Positions 1-5,970 of a stretch of DNA of 11,859 nucleotides are shown here, piece after piece. Both the position numbers and the translations under genes were made by a program. The stretch's first letter is position 1. Each line of letters begins with the position of its first letter. The notes beneath the pieces are model-generated. The model was not told the DNA's origin. It was given only the letters and a program-made list of their open reading frames with translations, and did no database searches. Origin of the DNA: Phycisphaerales bacterium (lineage in GTDB: Bacteria; Planctomycetota; Phycisphaerae; Phycisphaerales; SM1A02); contig VERO01000052.1 in NCBI GenBank assembly GCA_018882625.1, positions 1-11,859 on the forward strand. The letters run 5' to 3'.

Positions 1-434
1 CCGCGGGGAGCTGGCCGGGCCGACCCGAGAAGGTGGAGTCGTACTACCTCGGCGAGTTCGACAAGTGGGTGGGCCAGAGGCTTGATGCCCAGCCGGTCAT
101 GCGTCTGCTTGCCGCGGCACCGCCTCCGACCATCCAGCAGGGCCGATGGCACGTGGTCTTCTTCCGCGCCGACTGCGACCACTGCCACACCCTGATGTCC
201 ACCTACTTCGAGGGAGAGCTCGAGGTGCCGGTGCTCGCCATCGAGGTGCCCGACACGGATCCATCGGCTGCGCTGCCCAACCCCTGCGAGCGCTGCGACA
301 TGGCGCGCCTGCTCAAGGGTCCGAGCTGGGTGTTCACCACGCCGGTGCTGCTCACGGTGCAGGACGGGGTGGTGACATGCGTGGCCACCGATTCCGAGAA
401 CGCCGAGCAGGTCGAGGGCTGCATCGCCAAGTGA
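1..434 (+). CDS. Thioredoxin-like six-cysteine redox protein, 5' partial
   Basis: The reading frame is open to the left edge, so the true start lies outside the window. A GTG at 33 would give 133 residues, but codons at 12-23 already encode WPGR, which is also found ahead of the homologous domain in the next gene, so coding very probably continues upstream. Numbering from position 33, a hydrophobic strand (VVFF, 41-44) leads into CDHCH (48-52), a thioredoxin-type CxxC site. A second CxxC (CERC, 85-88) follows, then a likely cis-proline (TTP, P104), and lone cysteines at 116 and 130. This layout matches the C-terminal domain of the downstream gene, so the two are tandem paralogs. The likely role is thiol-disulfide exchange or disulfide reduction outside the cytoplasm. 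Partner and substrate are unknown. The missing part may be a membrane domain like that of the neighbour. Confidence 0.72.
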   Translation, partial: AGSWPGRPEKVESYYLGEFDKWVGQRLDAQPVMRLLAAAPPPTIQQGRWHVVFFRADCDHCHTLMSTYFEGELEVPVLAIEVPDTDPSAALPNPCERCDMARLLKGPSWVFTTPVLLTVQDGVVTCVATDSENAEQVEGCIAK

Positions 435-466
435 TGCGCCTCGCCTCTGCGCACGACGCCTGAACC

Positions 467-1489
467 ATGCAGCTCCTCACGTGCAGACTCCTTCCCGCCG
501 CGATCCTCGGATGGATCGCGCTGTCGTGGCTCTCGAGCGGCACCTCGGCCCTTCCCTCATGGATGGCGCAGCTTGGCGGACGTGCCGGGCTCGATGACGT
601 GGCCACCATGCGCATCGCGCTTGGCGCGATGGGTTCGCTCGCGCTCATGGCGCTGCTGCTCGGCTCGAGGCCCCGACTGGGACCTGCCATCGGTCGTGTG
701 GCGGGAGGCGCGATCGCGTTCGCGGCGATCGCATCGCTCTCCGCGGCCATTGCGGTGCCGCTGCGCGATGGGGTTGCGGCTCCCCCGCTCGCTCCGGGCG
801 CGTGGGCTCTTGTGGCGGGGTTCCTCGTGTACGGCCTCGCAGACCGTGCCGGCGCACGAGCCGCTGCACGCATGGCCGCTGACTCCGCGGCGGGCCGACC
901 GCCGCGCATGCGCAGCCCAGCATGGACTGCGATGATCGTCATCGCATCCCTGGTTGCCGCCTTCGCGGCGGCGAGCCGCGTGGACGTGGCACGCAGCGTC
1001 GTCGGGAAGCCGTCGGCGCTTGCGCCCGGCACCTACGTGGAGATGAACTACACCACGTGGCCTGGCCGCACGATTCCGGACACCGGACTTGCGCGCCTCA
1101 ACCCGATGCTCACGGCGCTCACGCTCGAGGGCCGGTCTGCGGTCGTGCTGTACGACCCGCGCTGCGGCAGCTGCCACACCCTGTTCAGCGAGTACTTCTC
1201 CCAGGCGCGAGAGGGCGAGAGGGTGATCGCGGTGCGAGTGCCGCCGAATCCTGATGCGAAGCTCCTGCCGAGCGACCAGCCCGAAGAGGTGGACTGCCCC
1301 CACTGCACGTTCCTCGACCTGCCTCCCGGGAAGTCGTACCTCGTGGCGCGTCCCACGCTGCTCGTCGTGGAGGATGGTCGCGTGACCTGCGCGACGGAGA
1401 AGGACTTCTCCGGATGCCTCGGGAGGGAGCCGGTGCGCACCGCGCCCGCGGAGCCTGCCGAAGGCAGCGCTCCTGATGGCCAGGGCTGA
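467..1489 (+). CDS. Membrane protein with C-terminal thioredoxin-like domain (MauE/DoxX-like topology)
   Basis: This is a 340-residue protein starting at ATG 467. An in-frame stop at 461-463 rules out an earlier start. Hydrophobic segments lie near 5-24, 48-67, 76-98, 110-126 and 152-170. The first four resemble the four-helix MauE/DoxX arrangement, but that is a topology guess, not a sequence match. After the last helix a soluble domain carries WPGR (198-201), a strand (AVVLYD) before CGSCH (233-237), a second CxxC (CPHC, 277-280), a probable cis-proline (ARPTLL, P296), and cysteines at 308 and 317. The tail is Pro/Ala/Gly-rich. The domain is paralogous to the gene 32 bp upstream and the two are probably co-transcribed. 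The expected role is membrane-anchored thiol-disulfide exchange facing the periplasm. CxxCH could suggest heme c, but the strand-CxxC-cis-Pro pattern favours thioredoxin. No Shine-Dalgarno sequence is evident. Confidence 0.72.
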   Translation: MQLLTCRLLPAAILGWIALSWLSSGTSALPSWMAQLGGRAGLDDVATMRIALGAMGSLALMALLLGSRPRLGPAIGRVAGGAIAFAAIASLSAAIAVPLRDGVAAPPLAPGAWALVAGFLVYGLADRAGARAAARMAADSAAGRPPRMRSPAWTAMIVIASLVAAFAAASRVDVARSVVGKPSALAPGTYVEMNYTTWPGRTIPDTGLARLNPMLTALTLEGRSAVVLYDPRCGSCHTLFSEYFSQAREGERVIAVRVPPNPDAKLLPSDQPEEVDCPHCTFLDLPPGKSYLVARPTLLVVEDGRVTCATEKDFSGCLGREPVRTAPAEPAEGSAPDGQG

Positions 1490-1505
1490 AGCGCCCTACG
1501 GCGCT
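1490..1505. terminator. Compact hairpin at convergent gene ends
   Basis: AGCGCC (1490-1495) and GGCGCT (1500-1505) form a perfect 6-bp stem with a 4-nt loop. The hairpin starts directly after the TGA of the membrane redox gene, and the tilS stop codon (minus strand) lies in its loop. Only 6 bp separate the two stops, so this is the only place for a shared bidirectional terminator. No T-tract follows on either side, so intrinsic termination is uncertain. Confidence 0.35.
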
Positions 1506-2509
1506 GAGGCCGAGCCCCCGATCGACAGCGCGCGCGACCGCACGAGAACGCACCGGCATCCTGCCGGATAGGTGCGTGGCTCACGCTCCGAGCTGATGGC
1601 GGCACGGGCAATCCGCGTGACCTGACTCCAGGTGGCCTTCACGCCATGCGCGCGGAGCCACGAGTCGATCAGCAGGCACGCGAGGTCAGGGCCTGTAGCC
1701 CGCAGGAGCGTGCGACCCGGAGCGGCGCACGCGGTCCGTGCGCGCGACCACGCATGGCCCGCGAGCAGTCCGGCCCGCGCGCCATCGGACGCAGACGAGG
1801 CATGCAGGGCCACGCTCGGCCACCGCATGCGCAGGGCTGGGATGACCTGCGTCCTCAGCATGCCGCGCGCCGTCGACGGGTCGGCATTGCCCGGATCGTC
1901 GCGCCATGCGATGCCAACCTCTCGCGCGCACGCCACGATCTCCTGGCGCGTCAATGCCAGCATCGGGCGCGCGATGCGCACGCCGCTGCCGCGCGCGGCG
2001 GGCCGGCTCCAGGGAATCGATCCCAGTCCGCGCAGTCCCGTGCCGCGTCCGAGGTGCATGAGCAGCGTCTCGAGCCGGTCATCGGCGTGGTGCGCCAGCG
2101 CGATGTGCGTGGCGCCTGCCTCGCGCGCGGCATCGAGCAGCGCCGCATGCCGCAGCCCGCGCGCATCGTCGGCCAGGCCCCTGCCGCGACGCACGGGATG
2201 CACGTCGCGCCGGACGTGGGGCACATCAAGCTCGCGGGCCAGCATCGCCACATGCTCTGCGTCGACATCGGCATCCGCACGGAGATGGTGGTGCACGTGA
2301 ACTGCGGTGACTGCGCCGCGCGATGACCGCCGGCGCGCGATGGCCGTGCAGGCCGCAAGCAGCACGCACGAGTCAACGCCCCCCGAGCATCCCACGGCAA
2401 TCGGGCTGCCGGGCGTCCACCGGCAGCGTCCGGCAAGCTGGCGCCCGATCTCGGCGACCAGCGCGTGCCGCCGAATGCGCGAGGCAAGAGATGGCGCCGG
2501 TGTGCGCAT
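1496..2509 (-). CDS. tilS: tRNA(Ile)-lysidine synthetase
   Basis: TilS uses ATP and lysine to convert C34 of the CAU-anticodon tRNA-Ile to lysidine, so the tRNA reads AUA and is charged with Ile instead of Met. It is a cytoplasmic enzyme and normally essential. The 337-residue protein has the PP-loop ATP pyrophosphatase motif SGGVDS (42-47), HHHLRAD (73-79), and the family signature AHHADDRLETLLMHLGRGTG (139-158), followed by LRGLGSI. RDDPGNAD (203-210) precedes a segment ending in LRTQVIPAL, also typical of TilS. The C-terminal part is short compared with E. coli TilS (about 430 residues), as in other compact versions. The ATG at 2509 is the first start after an in-frame stop at 2519-2521. 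The gene lies downstream of the B12-like gene on the same strand, with a strong hairpin between them, and converges on the redox gene. Confidence 0.95.
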   Translation of the reverse strand: MRTPAPSLASRIRRHALVAEIGRQLAGRCRWTPGSPIAVGCSGGVDSCVLLAACTAIARRRSSRGAVTAVHVHHHLRADADVDAEHVAMLARELDVPHVRRDVHPVRRGRGLADDARGLRHAALLDAAREAGATHIALAHHADDRLETLLMHLGRGTGLRGLGSIPWSRPAARGSGVRIARPMLALTRQEIVACAREVGIAWRDDPGNADPSTARGMLRTQVIPALRMRWPSVALHASSASDGARAGLLAGHAWSRARTACAAPGRTLLRATGPDLACLLIDSWLRAHGVKATWSQVTRIARAAISSEREPRTYPAGCRCVLVRSRALSIGGSASAP

Positions 2510-2527
2510 GCCCGAATGCTATGAACA

Positions 2528-2573
2528 GCAGCGCTGCGCGCCCGCACGCATCTCGCGGGGCACGCAGCGCTGC
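2528..2573 (-). terminator. Long inverted repeat between the B12-like gene and tilS
   Basis: GCAGCGCTGCG (2528-2538) and CGCAGCGCTGC (2563-2573) form a perfect 11-bp stem. After one mismatch (2539/2562), GCCC (2540-2543) pairs with GGGC (2558-2561), leaving a 14-nt apical part. It begins 19 nt after the stop of the B12-like gene and ends 18 nt before the tilS start. Read on the minus strand it is followed by TGTTCAT, a poor T-tract. It could terminate the upstream transcript, attenuate tilS, or protect RNA ends. Each arm also contains a 10-bp palindrome (GCAGCGCTGC), so two protein-binding sites are an alternative reading. Confidence 0.5.
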
Positions 2574-2592
2574 ACCATGAAGGCCGTGCGGT

Positions 2593-3342
2593 TCAGGCGA
2601 CCGCGGCGCGCGCACGCCGGACGATGCGCGCCTCGGTGCGCTCGCCGATGCGGTACTCGGCTGCCTTCGCGCCCTTGGCGGCAGGTGCTGCCGCGCGAAG
2701 ACCGAGCTTCTCGTCCACCAGGTTGACGAGCGATACGGGATCGGTCGCGACGCCGTCGGCGCCGATCTCCTCCGCAAGTCCAGGTGCCCGGTTGAACACG
2801 CCGCCTCCGCAGATGACTGGCATGCCTGGCGTGGCGCGCATCGCATGGATCGTGTCGATGAGCTGGCGGATGCGCGGCGCATCGGACGCGCCTGCGGCGA
2901 ACATCACGAGTGCGTCAGGACGGCGCGTGCCGGTCTCCGCGAGGAGCTCGTCGTTGGCGACGCCGCTGGCCGCGAAGAGCACCTCGTACCCCGCCGCCTC
3001 GAGGAAGTCCGCGGCGAGCTGCGCGGCCATGTCCTCGGTCTCGTCGGCGCCGCACGCCAGGATCACGCGTCGGCCGTTGCGCGGCGCCTGGGCGTAGCAC
3101 GCCTGCGCCTGATCCACGATCGTGCGCATCATGCGCGTCGCGTAGCGGTGCGCAAGCGTCGACAGCTGGTCGTTGCGCCACATCTGGAAGAGCGTCTGCA
3201 TGGAGGGCCACAGCACGTCGATCGCAAGGTCCTCGCTGCGGTGCCCGCTCGCGAGGTACTCCGAGACGAGCTGGCGCGCGCCGATTCGGTCGCCGGCGAT
3301 GAGGGACTGGAAGAGACGCTCGATGGCGATGTCCTGTTGCAT
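2593..3342 (-). CDS. B12-binding-domain-like protein lacking the canonical cobalamin histidine
   Basis: The 249-residue protein has the two-part layout of cobalamin sensor and carrier domains: an N-terminal helical bundle (about 1-85, B12-binding-2-like) and a Rossmann-like domain (about 91-215), then a basic Ala/Arg/Lys tail. The bundle contains W55 followed after nine residues by H65-R66, where the CarH-type Wx9EH motif has Glu-His. In the Rossmann part the usual DxHxxG is read here as D100-E-T102-E-D-M105, so the axial-ligand His and the Gly are absent. The following helix and strand (ADFLEAAGYEVLFAASGV, 111-128), ICGGG (177-181) and EEIGADGVATDP (191-202) fit the fold well. There is no DNA-binding domain. 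It could be a regulatory or scaffolding relative that no longer binds B12, or that binds it differently. The ATG at 3342 gives a full-length fold; no clear Shine-Dalgarno sequence. It is divergent from menG and upstream of tilS. Confidence 0.75.
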   Translation of the reverse strand: MQQDIAIERLFQSLIAGDRIGARQLVSEYLASGHRSEDLAIDVLWPSMQTLFQMWRNDQLSTLAHRYATRMMRTIVDQAQACYAQAPRNGRRVILACGADETEDMAAQLAADFLEAAGYEVLFAASGVANDELLAETGTRRPDALVMFAAGASDAPRIRQLIDTIHAMRATPGMPVICGGGVFNRAPGLAEEIGADGVATDPVSLVNLVDEKLGLRAAAPAAKGAKAAEYRIGERTEARIVRRARAAVA

Positions 3343-3408
3343 GGTGCGATGTCCATCGGCGGGGAGCAGGCTGGATGCCGATCGTGATCGAATTCGGGCG
3401 ACCTGCGG

Positions 3409-3454
3409 CGTTATTGGCGGGCAAACCGGCCGCTCTGGCGCCGTTATCGGCGCC
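3409..3454. promoter_or_regulatory. Repeated 11-mer and perfect inverted repeat in the divergent spacer
   Basis: The 130-bp spacer between the B12-like gene (minus) and menG (plus) holds CGTTATTGGCG (3409-3419) and CGTTATCGGCG (3442-3452). They match at 10 of 11 positions and are spaced 33 bp apart, about three helical turns. The second copy sits inside a perfect inverted repeat: GGCGCCG (3437-3443), TTAT, CGGCGCC (3448-3454), ending 18 nt before the menG ATG. This looks like a paired operator or a promoter with a short leader hairpin. A smaller inverted repeat (CGATC-GT-GATCG, 3379-3390) and the palindrome CGAATTCG (3389-3396) lie closer to the B12-like gene. No convincing -35/-10 pair was seen. 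Confidence 0.4.
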
Positions 3455-3472
3455 TCTGCCTACCATCGCCCG

Positions 3473-4267
3473 ATGGCCAATCCGCACGGGACAGCGCACG
3501 ATGCGCCCTGGACGCCCGACACGCTCACGGGCAACCCGCACGCGCGCGGGGACAAGGCCGACCGCGTGCAGCGGATGTTCTCGGCGATCGCGCGCAGCTA
3601 CGACCTCAACAACAGGCTGCATTCCTTCTGGCAGGATCAGGCGTGGAGGCGCGCTGCGGTCCGGCTCGCGAGACCCTCGGCGACCGATCGGGTGCTCGAT
3701 GTCGCGTGCGGCACCGGCGACCTGACCCTTGCGTTCGCGAGGGCGAATCCGGCGCCGGCTGCCGTCACTGGACTCGATTTCACGCCGCAGATGCTCGATG
3801 TGGCGCGTGGCAAGGCGACGCCGGCGGAGGCGTCGTTCGTGGAGGGGGACGCGATGAGCCTGCCGTATGCGGATGCCTCCTTCGACGTGCTCTCGATCGC
3901 GTTCGGCATCAGGAACGTGTCCGATCCGGCCAGGGCGCTACGCGAGTTCAGGCGCGTGCTCGCGCCAGGAGGTCGCCTCGTGATCCTGGAGTTCGGCCAG
4001 CCGAGGCAGGCGATCCTCCGGTGGCTCAACACCGTCTACACGCACCAGGTGATGCCGCTGACGGCAAGCATCATCGCGCGTGACCGGTCGGGGGCGTACC
4101 GCTACCTGCCCCGCAGCGTGGCATCCTTCCTCGAGCCTGCGGCGCTGGCGAGGGCTGTGGCCGAGGCGGGATTCGCTGACGTGCAGCAGCACCCGCTCAC
4201 CTTTGGGGTATGCGTGGCGACCACCGCACGAGTCCCCGAAACCACTACACTCGACAGCGCACGATGA
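3473..4267 (+). CDS. menG: Demethylmenaquinone methyltransferase (UbiE/MenG family)
   Basis: This enzyme transfers a methyl group from S-adenosylmethionine to demethylmenaquinone in the last step of menaquinone synthesis; UbiE homologs with ubiquinone also methylate that pathway's intermediate. It acts at the cytoplasmic membrane face. The 264-residue protein shows the family entry motif VQRMFSAIARSYDLNNRLHS (32-51), SAM-binding motif I VLDVACGTGD (74-83), LDFTPQML (101-108), EGDAMSLPYAD (124-134), AFGIRNVSDP (143-152), LREFRRVLAPGGRLVILEF (156-174) and the late YRYLPRSVASFLEP (209-222). ATG 3473 places the conserved domain about 30 residues in. The frame is open further upstream, but that part overlaps the divergent gene and shows no conservation pattern. 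The gene overlaps the next by 4 bp (ATGA), implying translational coupling. A menaquinone role is preferred on lineage grounds. Confidence 0.93.
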   Translation: MANPHGTAHDAPWTPDTLTGNPHARGDKADRVQRMFSAIARSYDLNNRLHSFWQDQAWRRAAVRLARPSATDRVLDVACGTGDLTLAFARANPAPAAVTGLDFTPQMLDVARGKATPAEASFVEGDAMSLPYADASFDVLSIAFGIRNVSDPARALREFRRVLAPGGRLVILEFGQPRQAILRWLNTVYTHQVMPLTASIIARDRSGAYRYLPRSVASFLEPAALARAVAEAGFADVQQHPLTFGVCVATTARVPETTTLDSAR

Positions 4268-5208
4268 TCGTCGACGTCCTCACCCGGATCTGGCACTCGA
4301 CCGACCAGCTCGGCATGGAGCTCTCCGATGCCGTGCGCCGGGGCGGCGCCCAGCCCGGTTCGCCGATGCAGGTCGACGGCACGATCGCCGCGCATTCGCG
4401 CGAGACGGCGTGCGAGACCGTGACCCTCGTCCATGGGTTCCGTTCGCACATGCTCGGCGCGCTCGTCCCGAACGAGTTTGTCGCGGATCATGTCCGTCGG
4501 CATCCGGACCGCATGCTTGGCATCGCGGGCATCGACCCGCTCGCGAGCGACGCCATCGACGAGCTTGAGCGCGCGCGCACCCTTGGCCTCGTCGGCGTCT
4601 CCATCTCGCCGTCGGCCCAGGGCTTCCACGCCGCGAACTCCTCGGCGATGCGGCTCTACGAGCGGTGCGAGGCGCTCGGCATGCCCGTCTTCGCAGCGCG
4701 CCCCGGGCGCTCCACGGCGAGCTGCATCATGGAGTTCGACCGGCCTGCGACCTTCGACGAGGTGATGCGCTCCTTCCCGCGGCTCAAGCTGGTGCTCGGC
4801 GAGATCGGGTTCCCGTGGGTCGACGAGGCGCTGGCGCTGATGGCCAAGCACTCCGGCGTGTTCGCCGACACCTCAGGCATGGTGTCCCGTCCCTGGCAGC
4901 TCTACGGCGTGCTGCTCAACGCGTCGGCGCTCGGCGTGATCGACCGCGTCATGCTGGGCAGCGGGTTCCCATTCGAGCGCCCCGCATCCGCCGTGGAGAC
5001 CATCCTCTCGCTCAACTCATACGCGCTTGGCACTCCGCTGCCGGCGATCCCGCGCGCATCGCTGCGCGGCATCGTCGAGCGCGATGCGGTGTCCGTGCTC
5101 GGCCTGCCATCCACGATCGGTTCGTCGTCCGCGTCTCGCATCGCGGGCCGCACCGCGAGCCCTCTCGGTCCCTCCGGGACGCCGCCCCGCGGTGTCCGGC
5201 CTCAGTGA
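4264..5208 (+). CDS. Amidohydrolase-2-like protein without metal-binding residues
   Basis: This 314-residue protein starts at an ATG overlapping the menG stop (ATGA). The frame is also open back to 4210, inside menG, but the overlap start fits best. Its overall pattern follows amidohydrolase-2 TIM barrels: an N-terminal strand IVDVLTRIW, ALVPNEFVADHVRRHPDRML (66-85), GIAGIDP, a central ALGMPVFAARPG, FPRLKLVLGEIGFPWVDEAL (171-190) and VMLGSGFPFERP (229-240). At each place where active members carry a metal ligand it has something else: L6 and R8 for the HxH, R146 for the His of HxG, E180 for the His after strand six, and G234 for the Asp of GSDxP. It is therefore probably a non-catalytic relative, or an enzyme using another mechanism. 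Coupling to menG suggests a link to quinone metabolism, which is inference only. The C-terminal 30 residues are low-complexity. Confidence 0.8.
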   Translation: MIVDVLTRIWHSTDQLGMELSDAVRRGGAQPGSPMQVDGTIAAHSRETACETVTLVHGFRSHMLGALVPNEFVADHVRRHPDRMLGIAGIDPLASDAIDELERARTLGLVGVSISPSAQGFHAANSSAMRLYERCEALGMPVFAARPGRSTASCIMEFDRPATFDEVMRSFPRLKLVLGEIGFPWVDEALALMAKHSGVFADTSGMVSRPWQLYGVLLNASALGVIDRVMLGSGFPFERPASAVETILSLNSYALGTPLPAIPRASLRGIVERDAVSVLGLPSTIGSSSASRIAGRTASPLGPSGTPPRGVRPQ

Positions 5209-5218
5209 TCCGCCCGGG

Positions 5219-5932
5219 ATGGCGCGCCGTCACCACATGATGCCTCGGACGCGAGGTGTGCGGGGCGCGAGCCGTGCCGCGATGGCCCTGCTGTGCGCAT
5301 CGGCATGCGCTCTGGGCACCGCAGGGTGCGGAACCGTGAACGAGGTCGGCACGGTCGAGCTCACCAGCCTCGGCGGCACGACCCGGACCCTGAGGCCTGC
5401 TCTTGGCACCGGCACCTACGCGCAGGAGGCTGCGCAGTCCTCGTTCATCCTCAGCGACATCGACTTCTCGCAGCTCGAGTCGGGCACTCCCGTCTACGGC
5501 TACGTGCTGCATGTCAACCTGCTGTGGGTCCCCAAGGCGGGCCGCACGGCCGTCGACCCGACCGCCACCAACACCAGCATCAGGCTGGTGGTGATCGCTG
5601 GCCGCGAGCTCGGCGTGTACGGCGGTGGCGGATTCGCGTGGCCCGACGGCGAGCTTGGCGAGCCTGAGTTCTCGCTCGAGCTCGTCGGCTCCAACATGTC
5701 GCTCATCGCGTGCACGGCCGGCTTCCAGGATCTCATGAGCCCAGCGTCGCTGACAGGCACGATCACGGCCACGCTCGACGACGCGGCAACGCGGCGCACG
5801 CGCAGGTCGGCAAGCCAGTACGTGACCAACGCCACCCGCAGCGTCCGCTGGGTGAGGGCGCCTGAGGGCGAAACCCTCGAGTCGCTGCTGCTGAGCGTGG
5901 CGGACGCGCCATCGCCGGCGATCTGCCCGTGA
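5219..5932 (+). CDS. Putative lipoprotein of unknown function
   Basis: The 237-residue protein has a basic N-terminus (MARRHHMMPRTRG), a hydrophobic stretch around 20-34, and a lipobox-like GTAGC with the acceptor cysteine at 37, so it is probably exported and lipidated. ATG 5219 lies 10 bp after the amidohydrolase-like stop. Met codons at 5237 and 5240 are alternative starts that would keep the signal peptide. The mature part is rich in Thr, Ser, Gly and alternating hydrophobic residues (for example TVELTSLGGTTRTL, YGYVLHVNLLWVP, TSIRLVVIAGRELGVYGGGG), which suggests a beta-strand domain. A TRRTRR basic patch and a C-terminal CP end are visible. I recognise no family. It probably forms an operon with menG and the amidohydrolase-like gene by spacing and strand; no functional link is evident. 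Confidence 0.75.
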   Translation: MARRHHMMPRTRGVRGASRAAMALLCASACALGTAGCGTVNEVGTVELTSLGGTTRTLRPALGTGTYAQEAAQSSFILSDIDFSQLESGTPVYGYVLHVNLLWVPKAGRTAVDPTATNTSIRLVVIAGRELGVYGGGGFAWPDGELGEPEFSLELVGSNMSLIACTAGFQDLMSPASLTGTITATLDDAATRRTRRSASQYVTNATRSVRWVRAPEGETLESLLLSVADAPSPAICP

Positions 5933-5954
5933 GTCCGAGCGAGCCTGCGCGGCC

Positions 5955-5970
5955 GAGCCCGTGACGGCTC
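5955..5970. terminator. Weak inverted repeat between convergent genes
   Basis: GAGCC (5955-5959) and GGCTC (5966-5970) form a 5-bp stem with a 6-nt loop in the 36-bp gap between the lipoprotein gene and the Nudix gene; the right arm touches the Nudix stop codon. There is no T-tract. Its position is right for a shared terminator, but the stem is short enough to arise by chance. Confidence 0.2.

Noticed and set aside
33..434. GTG at 33 as the true start of the first gene
   Set aside because: The frame is open to the left edge, and the upstream codons encode WPGR, shared with the paralog, so coding most likely begins outside the window.
352..1032. Long minus-strand open frames opposite the redox genes
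   Set aside because: They are Ala/Arg/Ser-rich, lack recognisable domains and are expected by chance opposite genes with very high third-position GC.
33..1489. CxxCH motifs as heme c attachment sites in the first two genes
   Set aside because: Each CxxCH follows a hydrophobic strand and is followed by a cis-proline strand, as in thioredoxin. No distal methionine segment or cytochrome c fold pattern is visible.
1632..2326. Long plus-strand open frames over tilS
   Set aside because: They are Arg/Ala-rich shadows of a confidently identified tilS on the other strand.
3173..3472. An N-terminal extension of MenG of about 100 residues
   Set aside because: It overlaps the divergent B12-like gene and the spacer, and its residues look like an antisense shadow. 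The family starts close to ATG 3473.
4264..5208. The menG-linked amidohydrolase as MqnX, the aminofutalosine deaminase of the futalosine menaquinone route
   Set aside because: The metal ligands needed for deamination are absent and the pattern is of the amidohydrolase-2 type.
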